Part shown: positions 8,003-19,554 of the stretch, piece by piece | Position numbering within the stretch: the first letter of the stretch is position 1 | How the letters are laid out: every line of letters starts with the position of its first letter | DNA from: Streptococcus sp. | GTDB taxonomy: Bacteria > Bacillota > Bacilli > Lactobacillales > Streptococcaceae | Direction: 5' to 3' | Assembly (NCBI GenBank): GCA_030527925.1 | Contig: JAUMZW010000002.1 | Location: forward strand, 62,001-126,000 | DNA: 64,000 nt | Notes under the pieces: generated by a model | What the model was told of the DNA's origin: nothing | Seen by the model: only the letters and a program-made list of their open reading frames with translations | Database searches by the model: none | Made by a program: the position numbers and the translations under genes

Positions 8003-9001
8003 TTAATCCGTAATAATTGAACTTGAATGTACTAAACGATTATCCCTCTCAGGATAAATATAATGAATAGCTTGTGATATAGCCAAAGGAGCTTCACCAA
8101 ATCCAGTAGCAATCAAATCTACTTTTCCTTCATAATCAGCGGCATCCCCAATTGCAAAAATACCTTCTTGACTAGTTTGCATCAAATGATTAACTAAAAT
8201 ACTAGAGCGTTTATAATCTAATCCCCAAGTCTTCAAAAATTTATTGGAGTTTGAGAAACCAAAGCTAACAATCAAACTATCCAAAGGTAAAGTTAAGTTT
8301 TCATTTGTCTTTACTTTTTGAAGGGTAAGTGATTTACAATATGTTTCATTGCCCTCAAGAGCAATTGGAACATAGGGTGTTAATGTTTTTATACTTGATT
8401 GCTCCAATAGGCTAACACTATATTCATGTGCCCTAAAAGTATCTCTACGATGAACAATCGTCACGCTTTTTGCAATTTTTTCTAAATGTAATGCCCAGTC
8501 AACTGCAGAATCTCCGCCACCACAGATAACCACATCTTTTCCACTAAACTGATCTAAATCGGAGACATTATAAAATAAGTTTGTATTTGAATAGTTATCT
8601 TCATTTAAAAGACCTAATTTTCGAGGTGCAAATGCTCCATTACCACATGTCAAAATAATCGAACGGCTAAAGTGAGTTTGTTTATTCGTTTGAATGGTAA
8701 AAATATCATCTGATTTTGAAAAAGATTGGACTTCCTCTTTTAAACAGATGGTTGTATTATCTTTAAAACGTTCAAGTTGTTCTAATAAATTTTTCACTAA
8801 ATCCTTGGCTTTTATTGCTGGAAAAGCTGGAATATCATAGACATATTTCTCAGGATATAAAATAGCTGGTTGGCCACCTAATTCTGATAAACTTTCAATA
8901 ATTTTGACAGAAACCCCACGTAATCCAGCATAAAAAGCTGTAAATAAACCAACAGGACCACCGCCAACAATTGTAATATCATAAATTTTCTTATCTTCCA
9001 T
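8003..9001 (-). CDS. Ferredoxin/flavodoxin-NADP+ reductase, thioredoxin-reductase-like (FNR type 2)
   Basis: A 332-residue FAD flavoprotein that moves electrons between NADPH and ferredoxin or flavodoxin, related to Bacillus YumC. The FAD-binding [14 protein letters not shown] is at residues 13-26, the NADPH-binding [13 protein letters not shown] lies near 161-173, and [10 protein letters not shown] is near the C-terminus. It lacks the CxxC redox pair of true thioredoxin reductases, which separates it from TrxB. It is 19 nt downstream of trmD, so it is probably read with rimM-trmD. A ferredoxin gene is present at 44861-45061 in the window but not nearby. Confidence 0.85.
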   Translation of the reverse strand: MEDKKIYDITIVGGGPVGLFTAFYAGLRGVSVKIIESLSELGGQPAILYPEKYVYDIPAFPAIKAKDLVKNLLEQLERFKDNTTICLKEEVQSFSKSDDIFTIQTNKQTHFSRSIILTCGNGAFAPRKLGLLNEDNYSNTNLFYNVSDLDQFSGKDVVICGGGDSAVDWALHLEKIAKSVTIVHRRDTFRAHEYSVSLLEQSSIKTLTPYVPIALEGNETYCKSLTLQKVKTNENLTLPLDSLIVSFGFSNSNKFLKTWGLDYKRSSILVNHLMQTSQEGIFAIGDAADYEGKVDLIATGFGEAPLAISQAIHYIYPERDNRLVHSSSIITD

Positions 9002-9020
9002 ATGTATTCCCTCTTCTATT

Positions 9021-9749
9021 TCACTCTATATCAAGCTCTTTTTTGATGGATTCTAAAAGGATAGTTTCTTCTTCTGTAAAAGGATAGTTTTCTAACAAAT
9101 CCGGTCTTCTCAGATACGTCTTTTTTAAACTTTCTTGTAAACGCCACTTACGAATATTTTCATGATGACCACTCATCAGAACATCTGGAACCTTCATCCC
9201 TCTGTAATCATATGGTCTAGTATATTGTGGATATTCTAATAATCCCGATGAAAAACTATCTTCCTGATGACTTTCTTGTTTACCAATAACTTCTGGAACC
9301 AATCTAACTGTCGCATCAATCATCGTCATAGCTGCTAACTCACCACCAGTTAGGACAAAATCTCCTAAGGATATTTCGTCCGTTACTAATGATTTTATAC
9401 GTTCATCATAGCCTTCGTAATGCCCACATATAAAAATCAGTTCACTTACTTGTGCTAATTCTTCTGCTTTTTTTTGTGAGAAGGTCTCACCCGCAGGATC
9501 AAGTAAAATGATACGAGGTTTAGTAGCTTTTATTTTTTCAATCGTGTCAAATATTGGTTGAGCTCGGAGCAACATACCTTGTCCTCCTCCATAGGGCTCG
9601 TCATCTACATGTCTTGCCTTCTCAGCAATTTCCCTAAAATTATGATATGTGATATCTAATAGACCCTTTTCCACAGCTTTACCAACAATTGAATGTTCTA
9701 AAGGTGCAAACATTTCCGGAAAGAGTGTTAAAATATCAATTTTCATCAT
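9021..9749 (-). CDS. trmD: tRNA (guanine-37-N1)-methyltransferase
   Basis: Methylates G37 of tRNAs with a G at position 36, preventing +1 frameshifting. The 242-residue SPOUT-fold protein starts [13 protein letters not shown] and has the [12 protein letters not shown] loop, the knot region [13 protein letters not shown], and [14 protein letters not shown], all standard for TrmD. The first codon is followed by a second ATG; the second (9746) gives the usual N-terminus and is an equally good start. Its 5' end overlaps rimM by 14 nt, so translation is coupled. Confidence 0.95.
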   Translation of the reverse strand: MMKIDILTLFPEMFAPLEHSIVGKAVEKGLLDITYHNFREIAEKARHVDDEPYGGGQGMLLRAQPIFDTIEKIKATKPRIILLDPAGETFSQKKAEELAQVSELIFICGHYEGYDERIKSLVTDEISLGDFVLTGGELAAMTMIDATVRLVPEVIGKQESHQEDSFSSGLLEYPQYTRPYDYRGMKVPDVLMSGHHENIRKWRLQESLKKTYLRRPDLLENYPFTEEETILLESIKKELDIE

Positions 9750-10254
9750 CTAAACCTTCCATAAGTTCAACATTAACTCTACCATTCTTAACATCAACAT
9801 TTAAAACTACTGATGGAATATAAGGAAGAAGTAAATCTTTTTTTCCTTTTCGATGCACTACCCAAACATCATTTGCACCAGGTTGCAAAATTTCTTTTAC
9901 AGTTCCAAGAAAAATTTCTTTTTCATAAACCTCTAAACCAATAATCTCATGATAATAGAATTCCCCATCTTCTAGTTCCGTTAGATGGTCCAAACCAACT
10001 TTTAATGAGAAATTTTTAAACTTCTCAATATCATTTATATGGTACATCCCCTTAAATTTTACAATATCAAAGTTTTTCTGTTTTCGATGACTAGCAATCT
10101 CAATATCTTGAACATAATTATTTTGCACATCGAAAAGGGCCAAAATAGTTCCTTTTTTAAATCTTTCTTCTGTAAAATCTGATACACTTAATACCCTCAT
10201 CTCACCTTGTAAGCCTTGAGTATTAACAATTTTGCCAACATTAAAATATTCCAT
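9736..10254 (-). CDS. rimM: 16S rRNA processing factor RimM
   Basis: A 172-residue ribosome maturation factor that binds S19 in the 30S head. The N-terminal RimM domain begins with [20 protein letters not shown] and the C-terminal PRC-barrel contains [18 protein letters not shown] and LLPYIPSVV. It overlaps trmD, the usual pairing. It is separated from khpA by a terminator, so it probably has its own promoter in 10255-10330. Confidence 0.93.
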   Translation of the reverse strand: MEYFNVGKIVNTQGLQGEMRVLSVSDFTEERFKKGTILALFDVQNNYVQDIEIASHRKQKNFDIVKFKGMYHINDIEKFKNFSLKVGLDHLTELEDGEFYYHEIIGLEVYEKEIFLGTVKEILQPGANDVWVVHRKGKKDLLLPYIPSVVLNVDVKNGRVNVELMEGLDDEN

Positions 10255-10332
10255 TGTTTCTCCAATTGTCTATAATATGTCTATTTTATCATGTTTTATC
10301 AAAAAATTAAACAAAGGCAAATTTAGGCAACA

Positions 10333-10363
10333 AAAAAGAATCAAATAATGTTTGATTCTTTTT
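10333..10363 (-). terminator. Terminator of rpsP-khpA
   Basis: AAAAAGAATCAAA pairs with TTTGATTCTTTTT around a 5-nt loop, directly after the khpA stop. It is flanked by T-runs in either direction. Confidence 0.85.
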
Positions 10364-10364
10364 A

Positions 10365-10604
10365 TTATTTCTCATCAATAACGAGTCTTACTTTTTTTCC
10401 TGTAGTTGGTACCGAATAAACAATCGATCTTATGGCTGTAATCGTTCGACCTTTTTTTCCGATAACACGACCAATATCTTGTACATCTAAATCAAGATGA
10501 TACTCCATAAATTCAGGTGTATCGATGATTTTAATAATTAAATTATCTGGTTGTGAAATCAAAGGTTTCACAATAGCTATAATAAGATTTTCAATGGTAT
10601 CCAT
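10365..10604 (-). CDS. khpA: KH-domain RNA-binding protein KhpA
   Basis: A 79-residue single KH domain protein. The RNA-binding GxxG loop appears as [12 protein letters not shown] (about residues 47-58). In Streptococcus pneumoniae KhpA forms a complex with KhpB/EloR and affects cell elongation and division; that role is taken from the family. It follows rpsP by 9 nt, the conserved arrangement in Firmicutes, and is closed by a strong terminator. Confidence 0.9.
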   Translation of the reverse strand: MDTIENLIIAIVKPLISQPDNLIIKIIDTPEFMEYHLDLDVQDIGRVIGKKGRTITAIRSIVYSVPTTGKKVRLVIDEK

Positions 10605-10613
10605 AGGCTTTTA

Positions 10614-10886
10614 TTATTTTGAGAATTTTTGCTCGTGGAATTTTGTTAAAATTCCAGCTTTTGAGAAGATATTACGAACTGTATCAGATGGTTGAGCACC
10701 TTTTGATAACCAGTCAAGAACTCGGTCTTCTTTAAGTGTTACTTGGTTTTCTGCAACAAGTGGATTGTAAGTTCCAACTGTTTCGATAAAACGTCCATCA
10801 CGTGGAGCACGTGAATCTGCTACGTTAATACGGTAGAAAGGTTTCTTTTTAGAACCCATACGAGTTAAACGGATTTTTACTGCCAT
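10614..10886 (-). CDS. rpsP: 30S ribosomal protein S16
   Basis: A 90-residue protein with the S16 signature ([19 protein letters not shown], then [12 protein letters not shown]). It binds 16S rRNA and is needed for 30S assembly. It is first in a two-gene operon with khpA, preceded by AAGAGAT-type Shine-Dalgarno sequence. Confidence 0.96.
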   Translation of the reverse strand: MAVKIRLTRMGSKKKPFYRINVADSRAPRDGRFIETVGTYNPLVAENQVTLKEDRVLDWLSKGAQPSDTVRNIFSKAGILTKFHEQKFSK

Positions 10887-10962
10887 TTTAAAATAATCTC
10901 TTTTCTTTCTTCTTTTTTAACTAATAGTCTAGCTATTACTTAGTCTATTATATCAAAAAAAC

Positions 10963-10996
10963 AAAAGGTGTCAAGAAAAAATCTTGACACCTTTTT
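10963..10996 (-). terminator. Terminator of the MacAB-like operon
   Basis: AAAAGGTGTCAAGA (10963-10976) and TCTTGACACCTTTT (10982-10995) form a perfect stem overlapping the permease stop codon. T-runs on the minus strand follow. Confidence 0.85.
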
Positions 10997-12216
10997 TATT
11001 CATATCTGAGAGCTTCAATCGGATCCAATTTACTTGCTTTATTCGCTGGTAGAATTCCAAAAATAATCCCAATAGATGCTGAAAACAGTATACTAATGAA
11101 AGCAACATCTAATGATACTCTTGCCTGAATTTGCAATACATTTGATATAATAGGAATCAAAACAGCAGCTATTGCTAAACCAATAAGTCCTCCTAAGGCT
11201 GTAAGAACAATAGATTCAATTAAAAATTGTGTTAAAATTTTTCGTCGTGTTGCTCCCAAGGCTTTTCTAAGACCAATTTCACGAGTTCTTTCCGTAACTG
11301 ATACAAGCATAATATTCATAACACCAATACCACCAACTAATAACGAAATTCCTGCAATTGAACCAATAACTGTTGTTATAATCCCAAAACTCTTATTAAA
11401 CTCTGAAATAACTTCTGTCAAATCAACTGTTTTGTATTTCCCATTTTTGGGACTAGCAAGTTTAGTTAATAGACTAGCCGCGTCTTCACCAATTCGATTA
11501 CCATCTTTAACATTACTAATAGTTAAAAATATCTGACTAACTTCAGTTGTGCGATATTCTCGTGCAACTTGTGTGTTTGTCATGATAGCAGTACCACTCA
11601 GACCATTACCAATACTAACTGTTGACTCTTCTGACTTATAAACACCAACAACCAAATAATCTTTGTTACCAACATTGACAACTTTGTTTAATGCATCTTC
11701 ATTACTTGAAAAGAGTTTTTCAGACAAAACAGAATCAATCATAATAATTCTAGAAAAATTTGTATAATCATAATTTTGTAATTGTCTCCCAGCTAGTAAC
11801 TTAAATTTTTTTGCCGAAAAATAGTTATAACTAACTCCGGATATATTCGCATTATTAAATTTTTTATCTTGATAAGAAATTGTTTCTGAGCTACCATTTG
11901 TAACGTAGTATGTTTTTATCCCTGGTATCGTTTTAACAATTTCATCTAACCATTCAGTCTTTACCACTTGATCAGGCTCATTCACAACATCAAAATTAGT
12001 ACCACTATTTTGTTCCTCATCCGTATTAGGTTGAAAATAGAGCTGTATTTCTTTCTTATTTCCAGATAATGAATCTGTAACTTGTTTACGTAAACCATTA
12101 CCAAGACCCATAATCAAAACAACAGCAGCTACACCAATAATTATCCCTAACATAGTTAAGAAAGCACGCATTTTATGTCCCATGATGGAACTAATTGCAA
12201 ATTTCCAATTTTCCAT
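10996..12216 (-). CDS. MacB-like ABC transporter permease (FtsX family)
   Basis: A 406-residue permease with one N-terminal membrane helix, a large extracellular MacB-type domain (about residues 45-270) and three C-terminal helices (about 280-395). The FtsX-family segment with GGIGVMNIMLVSVTERTREI precedes a conserved GLRKALGATRR loop that contacts the ATPase. With the two upstream genes it forms a Bacillus YknXYZ-like or MacAB-like unit. Such units export or defend against peptides and macrolides; the substrate here is unknown. It is third in the operon, 14 nt after the ATPase. Confidence 0.85.
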   Translation of the reverse strand: MENWKFAISSIMGHKMRAFLTMLGIIIGVAAVVLIMGLGNGLRKQVTDSLSGNKKEIQLYFQPNTDEEQNSGTNFDVVNEPDQVVKTEWLDEIVKTIPGIKTYYVTNGSSETISYQDKKFNNANISGVSYNYFSAKKFKLLAGRQLQNYDYTNFSRIIMIDSVLSEKLFSSNEDALNKVVNVGNKDYLVVGVYKSEESTVSIGNGLSGTAIMTNTQVAREYRTTEVSQIFLTISNVKDGNRIGEDAASLLTKLASPKNGKYKTVDLTEVISEFNKSFGIITTVIGSIAGISLLVGGIGVMNIMLVSVTERTREIGLRKALGATRRKILTQFLIESIVLTALGGLIGLAIAAVLIPIISNVLQIQARVSLDVAFISILFSASIGIIFGILPANKASKLDPIEALRYE

Positions 12217-12230
12217 AAAGATGCTCCTTC

Positions 12231-12938
12231 TTAAATTTTAATACTATCAGTCGTATCTGCGGTAACTTCGCCATCACGAATCACAATCTTACGTTTAGCA
12301 TAATTTGCAATTTCGGGTTCATGTGTGACCATGATAATTGTTTTCCCCTCTGCATTTAATCCTGTCAATAATTCCATAATTTGTTCACCTGTCTTTGTAT
12401 CCAAGGCACCTGTTGGCTCATCAGCCAAAATGATTGACGGATTATTAACCAAAGCCCTTGCAATAGCAACACGTTGTTTTTGACCACCTGATAATTCTGA
12501 TGGCAGATGTTTGACACGATTACCTAGTTCAACTTTTTCTAAAAATTGAACAGCTAAATCCTTACGTTTTGAAAGAGGCACACCAGCATAAATTAAAGGA
12601 AGTTCAACATTTTGTAAGGCATTTAATTTTGATAATAAGAAAAATTGTTGAAAGACAAAGCCAATTTCCTCATTTCGAACTTGTGCTAACTTTTTTTCTT
12701 TTAAATTTTCTACCTTTTGTCCATTTAAGGAATAGTCTCCCTTTGTAGGTCTATCCAACAGACCAATAATATTCATCAATGTTGATTTTCCTGAACCTGA
12801 GGGACCCATGATAGCCAAAAAATCTCCCTCATAAACTGTTAAATCAATTCCTTTTAGAACCTCCAACTCTTGATTGCCATTTTTATAAGACTTAACGATA
12901 TTGTGAAGTTTAATTAAAACTCTTTTTTCTTCACTCAT
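12231..12938 (-). CDS. MacB-like ABC transporter ATP-binding protein (LolD/MacB family)
   Basis: A 235-residue ATPase with Walker A GPSGSGKST (about residues 45-53), a Q-loop, the signature LSGGQKQRVAIARAL (about 148-162), Walker B IILADEPTGALD and the switch His in VTHEPE. The sequence before the signature follows the LolD/MacB/SalX type. It powers the FtsX-type permease encoded just downstream and is 10 nt after the adaptor gene, so all three are one operon. Confidence 0.9.
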   Translation of the reverse strand: MSEEKRVLIKLHNIVKSYKNGNQELEVLKGIDLTVYEGDFLAIMGPSGSGKSTLMNIIGLLDRPTKGDYSLNGQKVENLKEKKLAQVRNEEIGFVFQQFFLLSKLNALQNVELPLIYAGVPLSKRKDLAVQFLEKVELGNRVKHLPSELSGGQKQRVAIARALVNNPSIILADEPTGALDTKTGEQIMELLTGLNAEGKTIIMVTHEPEIANYAKRKIVIRDGEVTADTTDSIKI

Positions 12939-12948
12939 TAACCCACCT

Positions 12949-14145
12949 CTATTCTTTACTAGTTACATCAGCAGGTGTCAGATCTTCAATTTTTTGATTA
13001 TCTTTCAAATCATTATTAGGGTTAGCAATAATTTCTTGATTTAACTCTACACCATTTGTAATTTCTTGTTGAGTTGCATCTGCCTTACCTAAACTAACTT
13101 CTGCTCTTTTAACTTTCTTCGTTTTGCTATCATATAGCCAGACATAATGTTTTTTACCACTAGTAACTACCGCATTAACAGGAACTAACTTAAATTTGTT
13201 AGCATTTATAACCTCAACAGAGACACTAAATCCTTGTTTTAAGACGTCAACATCACTTGTAATATCTGCCTTATATTCATAACTAGCTCCTCCTGATGAA
13301 GAATTATCTGTTCCTGAAGCATTTTCTTTTGGATAATTTGAAACGTAAGAAATTTTTCCTGTCCATTCTTTATCTGGATAGACTTTTGACTTAATCTTAA
13401 CTTCTTCATCAGGATGAATATTTGCTAAATCATATTCAGATAAGGTACCTTGAATTTGTAGTTGTCCTTCAGTTGCCACATGAACAATAGTTTGACTTGA
13501 CTTAGAACTTGGGTCAATAGATTGATTTACTTCGACAACTTTACCATCAATATCACTTAAAATAATCGTTTGATTAAGTGCCTCTTGTGCTTTATTTACC
13601 TCAGCTTGCGCATCTGCATAATTGTCATTTAAATCCTGTAATTGTTGATTATAACTTGTTACTGCTTGAGCAGATGGAGCAACTGTTGTTGTTTGGGTTT
13701 CTCCTGTTTCCTCATCAGTACTTGTTTGTGTTGTTGGTGAAATACCGTAAGTTGTTAAATTATTAATTTGACGACCAACTTTATTTAGATTCCTAACAGC
13801 AGTATCATAAGCAGCCTGCGTTGTTGTTTTATCATACTGCACTAACTGTTGTCCCTTAACTACCTCATCACCAACTGAAACTGTAGGTGTTGCACTGGAG
13901 CCCTTACTTGAGTCAAAATAAACATACTGTTCAGACACTGCTTTAACATTCCCAGATAACAAAGTAGACGATGAAATAGAGCCTTCACCAACAGTCGTAC
14001 TAGTGTAATAATAACTAGCCTTTTCTGCTCCCTTATGATCTTTAACCCACAATAATCCTCCGACAGAAACTACCAAAATTCCTGCTGCAATAGAAGTAAT
14101 CCATTTTGTTTTTTTAGAGAATTTTTTCTTTTTTTCTGACCTCAT
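12949..14145 (-). CDS. Periplasmic-adaptor-like (HlyD/MacA) efflux subunit
   Basis: A 398-residue membrane-anchored protein. A lysine-rich start (MRSEKKKKFSKK) precedes one transmembrane helix (about 15-33). A split biotinyl-lipoyl domain brackets a coiled-coil hairpin (about 115-195). It contains a Thr/Glu-rich insert around TTQTSTDEETGETQTTT. Beta-barrel and membrane-proximal domains follow. In Gram-positive bacteria such YknX-type proteins sit outside the membrane and work with an FtsX permease. As the first gene of the operon it carries the promoter region, within 14146-14275. Confidence 0.85.
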   Translation of the reverse strand: MRSEKKKKFSKKTKWITSIAAGILVVSVGGLLWVKDHKGAEKASYYYTSTTVGEGSISSSTLLSGNVKAVSEQYVYFDSSKGSSATPTVSVGDEVVKGQQLVQYDKTTTQAAYDTAVRNLNKVGRQINNLTTYGISPTTQTSTDEETGETQTTTVAPSAQAVTSYNQQLQDLNDNYADAQAEVNKAQEALNQTIILSDIDGKVVEVNQSIDPSSKSSQTIVHVATEGQLQIQGTLSEYDLANIHPDEEVKIKSKVYPDKEWTGKISYVSNYPKENASGTDNSSSGGASYEYKADITSDVDVLKQGFSVSVEVINANKFKLVPVNAVVTSGKKHYVWLYDSKTKKVKRAEVSLGKADATQQEITNGVELNQEIIANPNNDLKDNQKIEDLTPADVTSKE

Positions 14146-14280
14146 GCTATGACTCCTTTTTTGTATTACTTATTTAAGACAATTGTACTAAAGATTAGTT
14201 TGCATGTCAACAAATTATTTAATATATATTATAAACTAAATTATTGAGCTATTTCTTACATTTCTGTCATACTAATAAAA

Positions 14281-14303
14281 AAACTGGGGTAATCCCAGTT
14301 TTT
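14281..14303 (-). terminator. Terminator of the pyr operon
   Basis: AAACTGGG (14281-14288) pairs with CCCAGTTT (14294-14301) with flanking A and T runs, immediately after the carB stop. It closes the pyrR-carB transcript. Confidence 0.85.
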
Positions 14304-17300
14304 TTAAATAGCTTTGATTAAAAATCCTCTACTTTCTAAAACACTTAACATGGCATTAGCTGTATCAAGAGCTGTAAATAGTGGAATACCATGCTCAATT
14401 GCAGAACTACGAATAATCTGACCATCCTCATCAAAAGTACGTTTTGTTCCAACTGTATTAATAATAGCTTGAACTTTTCCCTTTCGAACTAAAGTTGGTA
14501 TATCCATTTCATTAGTCTCTCCAACTTTATCTACTCTAAGTGGAGTTAAACCATTTTGTTCAAAGAATTTAGCAGTACCTTCTGTTGCTAAGATGCTATA
14601 GCCAATGTTTGAAAAACGCTTAGCTAATTCTAAAGCTTCAACCTTATTATCATCAGCAATAGTAAAAACAACGTTGCCATAAGATGGTAGATGGAAATAT
14701 GAAGCCTCAAAAGCTTTATATAAAGCTTTTTCTAATGTTAAATCTGAACCCATAACCTCACCAGTAGACTTCATTTCCGGTCCTAATAAGCTATCCACCT
14801 TAGCCAATTTTGTAAATGAAAATACTGGTGCTTTAACATGAACTTCTGAGCTTTCTGGAAAAAGACCATCCTCATATCCTAAATCTTCTAAGCTCTTACC
14901 TAAAATAAGTTGAGTTGCTACTTGAGCCATTGGAATATCTGTTACTTTAGATAAAAATGGTACCGTACGACTTGCCCTTGGATTTACTTCAATAACATAA
15001 ACAGTTTCATCCTTAATGACAAATTGGATATTCATCATTCCAATACAGTTCAAACCTTTGGCTAATTTTTTAGTGTAATCTTCAATAGTATTTTTAATAT
15101 TCTGTGATAATGTTTGTGGCGGATAGACTGCCATAGAATCTCCTGAATGGACACCTGCACGTTCAATATGTTCCATAATCCCTGGGATAAGTACGCGTTG
15201 GCCATCCGAAATCGCATCCACTTCACATTCACGTCCAACAATGTATGAATCTACTAGTACTGGATGATCAGGACTAGCTTTTACAGCTGTACGCATATAG
15301 CTTCTAAGATCATCTTCATTTTCTACTATTTCCATAGCACGTCCACCTAAAACATAAGATGGTCGTACTAAAACAGGAAAACCAATCTCTCTTGCCCCTT
15401 CAACTGCTTCTTCTTCATTTGTTGCAATATGACCAGGTGGCTGTGGAATGTCAAGTTCTTTCAAAGCTTGTTCAAATAAGTCCCTATCCTCAGCTCTATC
15501 TAAATCTTTAACTTGGGTTCCTAAAATAGTAACACCTGCATTAGAAAGTGGTTCTGCTAGGTTGATTGCAGTCTGACCACCAAATTGTACGATAACCCCT
15601 TTTGGTTGTTCTAAAGAAATGACATTCATCACATCTTCCAAAGTCAATGGTTCAAAATAAAGCTTATCTGAAACAGAAAAATCAGTTGAAACCGTTTCAG
15701 GATTAGAATTCATAATTATCGCTTCATAACCAGCGGCTTGAATAGCTTTTACAGAATGAACAGTAGCATAGTCAAACTCAACACCTTGACCAATACGTAT
15801 TGGTCCTGAACCTAAAACTAAAATAGATTCCTTATCAGATTTTGTAGACTCATTTTCCCACTCATATGTAGAATAAAAATATGGTGTAGATGAATCGAAT
15901 TCAGCCGCACAGGTGTCAACCATTTTATAAACTGGAATAATATTATTCTCAATTCTGAATTGACGGATCTCATTTTCAGACATTTCCCAAATATTAGCAA
16001 TTTTCTTATCTGAAAAACCATTACGCTTTGCTTCACGTAAACTATCTTTAGAACCTTTGTGAGTTGCTAAATCTTGCTCTATCTCAACAATGTGAAGTAA
16101 TTTATCTAAGAAGAAAATATCAATCTTAGTTAACTCAGCTAGCTCTTCAATAGTATAACCTCGACGTATTGCTTCTGATAAATAAAACAATCGATCATCT
16201 TGTGCTTTAACTATCTTTTCAACTAATACATCATCAGAAACTTGAGCTAATTCTTCAATTTCATTATGGTAAACACCAATTTCCAACGAACGACAAGCTT
16301 TTAAAAGTGATTCTTCAATGTTACGACCAATCGCCATAACTTCACCAGTTGCCTTCATTTGTGTTCCTAAACGACGTTCTCCATTTTCAAATTTATCAAA
16401 AGGAAATCGTGGAATTTTAGCAACAACATAGTCTAAAGCAGGTTCAAACATTGCATAAGTAGTTCTCGTTACAGGATTAATCATCTCATCCAAAGTTAAA
16501 CCAACTGCAATCTTAGCTGCTAATTTAGCAATTGGATATCCTGTAGCCTTAGAAGCCAAGGCTGAAGAACGTGATACACGTGGATTAACTTCAATAACAT
16601 AGTAGTTAAAACTATTTGGGTCTAAAGCCAGTTGGACATTACACCCACCCTCAATTTTGAGAGCTCGTATAATACTTAAACTGGCATCACGCAGCATTTG
16701 ATTCTCTGTATCAGATAAGGTTTGTGTCGGAGCAAATACAATAGAATCTCCGGTATGTATACCAACTGGGTCAAAGTTTTCCATATTACAAACAACTAAA
16801 GCATTGTCTGCAGCATCACGCATTACCTCATATTCTATTTCCTTATAACCAGCAATAGAGCGTTCAATCAAACACTGAGTAACAGGTGATAATTTCAACC
16901 CATTTTCTGCAATTTCACGTAATTCAACCTCATTTGCACACATACCTCCACCTGTACCTCCTAAGGTAAAGGCTGGACGAACAATTACAGGGTAGCCAAT
17001 TTTTTCTGCAAATTCAAGAGCTTCTGATACAGTATTCACAATTTCAGATTCAGGAATAGGTTGATCAAGGTCCTCCATTAATTTCTTGAATAAATCTCTA
17101 TCCTCAGCTTGGTCAATTGCAGATAATTTAGTTCCCAATAATTCTACACCAAGTTCATCTAGAATCCCTAATTTAGAGAGTTCCATAGCCATGTTTAATC
17201 CAGTTTGACCACCTAATGTTGGTAATAAGGCATCTGGTCTTTCCTTACGTAAAATACGACTCACAAATTCAACTGTAATAGGCTCAATATAAACCTTATC

Positions 17301-17483
17301 AGCAATCTCTTTATCGGTCATAATAGTCGCAGGATTAGAGTTTACTAAAACAACGCTATACCCTTCTTCTTTTAATGCTAAACAGGCTTGTGTTCCAGCA
17401 TAATCAAATTCAGCAGCTTGACCAATAATAATTGGACCTGAACCAATTACCATAATTTTTTTAATGTCTGAACGTTTTGGCAT
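14304..17483 (-). CDS. carB: Carbamoyl-phosphate synthase, large subunit
   Basis: A 1059-residue enzyme making carbamoyl phosphate from bicarbonate, ammonia delivered by CarA, and two ATP. The two homologous ATP-grasp halves are visible: [20 protein letters not shown] near residue 11 and its repeat [17 protein letters not shown] near residue 560. Both have [16 protein letters not shown] loops and EVNPR(V/A)SR metal-site motifs. The C-terminal MGS-like allosteric domain covers about the last 130 residues. It is last in the pyr operon, 43 nt after carA, and feeds both UMP and arginine synthesis. Confidence 0.97.
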   Translation of the reverse strand: MPKRSDIKKIMVIGSGPIIIGQAAEFDYAGTQACLALKEEGYSVVLVNSNPATIMTDKEIADKVYIEPITVEFVSRILRKERPDALLPTLGGQTGLNMAMELSKLGILDELGVELLGTKLSAIDQAEDRDLFKKLMEDLDQPIPESEIVNTVSEALEFAEKIGYPVIVRPAFTLGGTGGGMCANEVELREIAENGLKLSPVTQCLIERSIAGYKEIEYEVMRDAADNALVVCNMENFDPVGIHTGDSIVFAPTQTLSDTENQMLRDASLSIIRALKIEGGCNVQLALDPNSFNYYVIEVNPRVSRSSALASKATGYPIAKLAAKIAVGLTLDEMINPVTRTTYAMFEPALDYVVAKIPRFPFDKFENGERRLGTQMKATGEVMAIGRNIEESLLKACRSLEIGVYHNEIEELAQVSDDVLVEKIVKAQDDRLFYLSEAIRRGYTIEELAELTKIDIFFLDKLLHIVEIEQDLATHKGSKDSLREAKRNGFSDKKIANIWEMSENEIRQFRIENNIIPVYKMVDTCAAEFDSSTPYFYSTYEWENESTKSDKESILVLGSGPIRIGQGVEFDYATVHSVKAIQAAGYEAIIMNSNPETVSTDFSVSDKLYFEPLTLEDVMNVISLEQPKGVIVQFGGQTAINLAEPLSNAGVTILGTQVKDLDRAEDRDLFEQALKELDIPQPPGHIATNEEEAVEGAREIGFPVLVRPSYVLGGRAMEIVENEDDLRSYMRTAVKASPDHPVLVDSYIVGRECEVDAISDGQRVLIPGIMEHIERAGVHSGDSMAVYPPQTLSQNIKNTIEDYTKKLAKGLNCIGMMNIQFVIKDETVYVIEVNPRASRTVPFLSKVTDIPMAQVATQLILGKSLEDLGYEDGLFPESSEVHVKAPVFSFTKLAKVDSLLGPEMKSTGEVMGSDLTLEKALYKAFEASYFHLPSYGNVVFTIADDNKVEALELAKRFSNIGYSILATEGTAKFFEQNGLTPLRVDKVGETNEMDIPTLVRKGKVQAIINTVGTKRTFDEDGQIIRSSAIEHGIPLFTALDTANAMLSVLESRGFLIKAI

Positions 17484-17526
17484 CTTATTCTCCTATTCAC
17501 TATAGACAACTATTTGTTTTCATCTT

Positions 17527-18603
17527 TTACTTTTTTTGAAAAGCATCAATCATTTCTAAAAATTCATCAAATAAATATGATGCATCATGAGGACCAGGTG
17601 CAGCATCTGGATGGTATTGAACAGAAAAGGCTGGATAATCCTTATGCCTAACCCCCTCAATTGAACCATCGTTGATTTCTTCATGGGTAATTAAGAGACA
17701 ATCTGGTAAATCTTCTCTACTGACTGCAAAACCATGATTTTGACTGGTAAAATCAACGCGTCCTGTTGCAACTTCACGAACTGCATGGTTAAATCCTCTA
17801 TGACCAAACTTCATCTTATACGTTTTTGCACCATTTGCTAATGCAAATAGTTGATGTCCCATACAAATTCCAAAAAGTGGAATTTTCCCTTGGACACCAC
17901 GAATCATCTCTAATGCTTCTGGAATATCTTCGGGGTCCCCAGGTCCATTTGATAACATGATACCATCAGGATTGAGACTTAGAATCTCTACTGCACTTGT
18001 CGTATATGGAACAACATTTATATTACATTTTCGTTTAGAAAATTCTCGTAAGATAGAATGCTTTAACCCAAAGTCAACTAATACAATGTTTTTACCAATA
18101 CCCGGAGCTGGATAGGCTGTTTTTGTTGATACTTGTTCAATATTATTAGTAGGAAGAACAGTTGCTTTTAATTGATCTTGAATATGATTAATATCATCAG
18201 CTGAATTTGCTATTGTAGCTTTCATTGTTCCGTGATGACGAATAATTTTAGTTAAGGCTCTTGTATCAATTCCAGAGATTCCAGGTATGTTTTTTGATTT
18301 TAGAAATTCATCTAAAGTCATTTGATTGCGCCAATTACTAGCACGTCTCGTATTCTCACTAACAACTACTCCTTTACAAGTCGGTGTAATTGATTCGTAG
18401 TCATCACGATTAATTCCATAATTTCCAACCAAAGGATACGTAAAAGTTAAAATTTGCCCATTATACGACTGGTCAGTGATAGACTCTTGATACCCTGTCA
18501 TCCCAGTATTAAAAACAATTTCACCAGTTACATCTAAGTCAGCTCCAAAGGCCTTCCCTTCAAAAATAGTTCCATCTTCTAAGATTAAAAGTCTTTTCGT
18601 CAT
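17527..18603 (-). CDS. carA: Carbamoyl-phosphate synthase, small (glutaminase) subunit
   Basis: A 358-residue class-I glutamine amidotransferase subunit that hydrolyses glutamine and channels ammonia to CarB. The CPSase N-terminal domain (about 1-140) includes [10 protein letters not shown]. The amidotransferase domain has the nucleophilic Cys in FGICMGHQ near residue 246 and the His-Glu region in [11 protein letters not shown]. It sits between pyrB and carB with 15-nt and 43-nt gaps. Confidence 0.97.
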   Translation of the reverse strand: MTKRLLILEDGTIFEGKAFGADLDVTGEIVFNTGMTGYQESITDQSYNGQILTFTYPLVGNYGINRDDYESITPTCKGVVVSENTRRASNWRNQMTLDEFLKSKNIPGISGIDTRALTKIIRHHGTMKATIANSADDINHIQDQLKATVLPTNNIEQVSTKTAYPAPGIGKNIVLVDFGLKHSILREFSKRKCNINVVPYTTSAVEILSLNPDGIMLSNGPGDPEDIPEALEMIRGVQGKIPLFGICMGHQLFALANGAKTYKMKFGHRGFNHAVREVATGRVDFTSQNHGFAVSREDLPDCLLITHEEINDGSIEGVRHKDYPAFSVQYHPDAAPGPHDASYLFDEFLEMIDAFQKK

Positions 18604-18618
18604 AGTATTCTCCTCACT

Positions 18619-19551
18619 TTAAATACTTTTATTTCCATTAACAATAGCTTCTAAAATTGCCATTCTTGTAAAAACACCATTCTCCATTTGCTTTACAATT
18701 CGTGATTTATCTGACTCGACTAAAGAATCAGCGATTTCAACATCTCGATTAACCGGGGCAGGGTGCATTATAATAGCTTTATCAGAAAGTTTTTCATAGC
18801 GTTCTTTAGTAAGACCATACTTATCATGGTAACCTTCTTTTGAAAATGTCTTTTGACCATCATGTCTTTCATGTTGAACACGTAGTAGCATTAATACATC
18901 AAGTTCAGAGATAACTTCATCAATATCAATGTATTCTCCATACTGATTAAATTCTTCAGAGTACCAATCACTAGGACCTGTAAAATAAATTTGGGCACCT
19001 AAACGTTTTAATATATCCATATTTGATTTTGCCACTCTAGAATGTGTGATATCTCCAGAAATCGCAATTTTTAAACCATCAAAATGGCCAAATTCTTCAT
19101 AAATAGTCACCAAATCTAAAAGGCTTTGACTGGGGTGTTGACCAGAACCATCACCACCATTAACAATGGCGCATTTAATTCCTGAGCTCTGTATAAGGCT
19201 ATTATAATAATCAACTTCTGGATGACGAATAACACAAACAGCAACACCAATAGCACTCATTGTCAAAACTGTATCGTATAAAGTTTCTCCTTTATTGACA
19301 GAACTTGTACTCGCATCAAATTCAATAACATCAAAACCTAACTTTTTTTCCGCGACTTCAAAAGATTTATGAGTTCTTGTTGAAGATTCAAAAAAAAGAT
19401 TCGCTACAAATTTCTGTTGAGTAAGCTTAAACTGAGCTTCTCCATTTTTAAACGATAAGGTATTTTGTACTAAATTAAGAACATCATCTTGAGACAATTG
19501 TTCCATACTAACAAGGTGTTTTAAGGCAAATGAGTGACTATTTATTGACAT
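18619..19551 (-). CDS. pyrB: Aspartate carbamoyltransferase, catalytic chain
   Basis: A 310-residue enzyme that condenses carbamoyl phosphate with aspartate. The carbamoyl-phosphate site [19 protein letters not shown] is at about 54-72, with [12 protein letters not shown] near residues 138-149. The aspartate domain has [11 protein letters not shown] and [12 protein letters not shown]. No regulatory chain gene follows, as is normal in Firmicutes. It starts 3 nt after the pyrP stop. Confidence 0.97.
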   Translation of the reverse strand: MSINSHSFALKHLVSMEQLSQDDVLNLVQNTLSFKNGEAQFKLTQQKFVANLFFESSTRTHKSFEVAEKKLGFDVIEFDASTSSVNKGETLYDTVLTMSAIGVAVCVIRHPEVDYYNSLIQSSGIKCAIVNGGDGSGQHPSQSLLDLVTIYEEFGHFDGLKIAISGDITHSRVAKSNMDILKRLGAQIYFTGPSDWYSEEFNQYGEYIDIDEVISELDVLMLLRVQHERHDGQKTFSKEGYHDKYGLTKERYEKLSDKAIIMHPAPVNRDVEIADSLVESDKSRIVKQMENGVFTRMAILEAIVNGNKSI

Positions 19552-19554
19552 GGC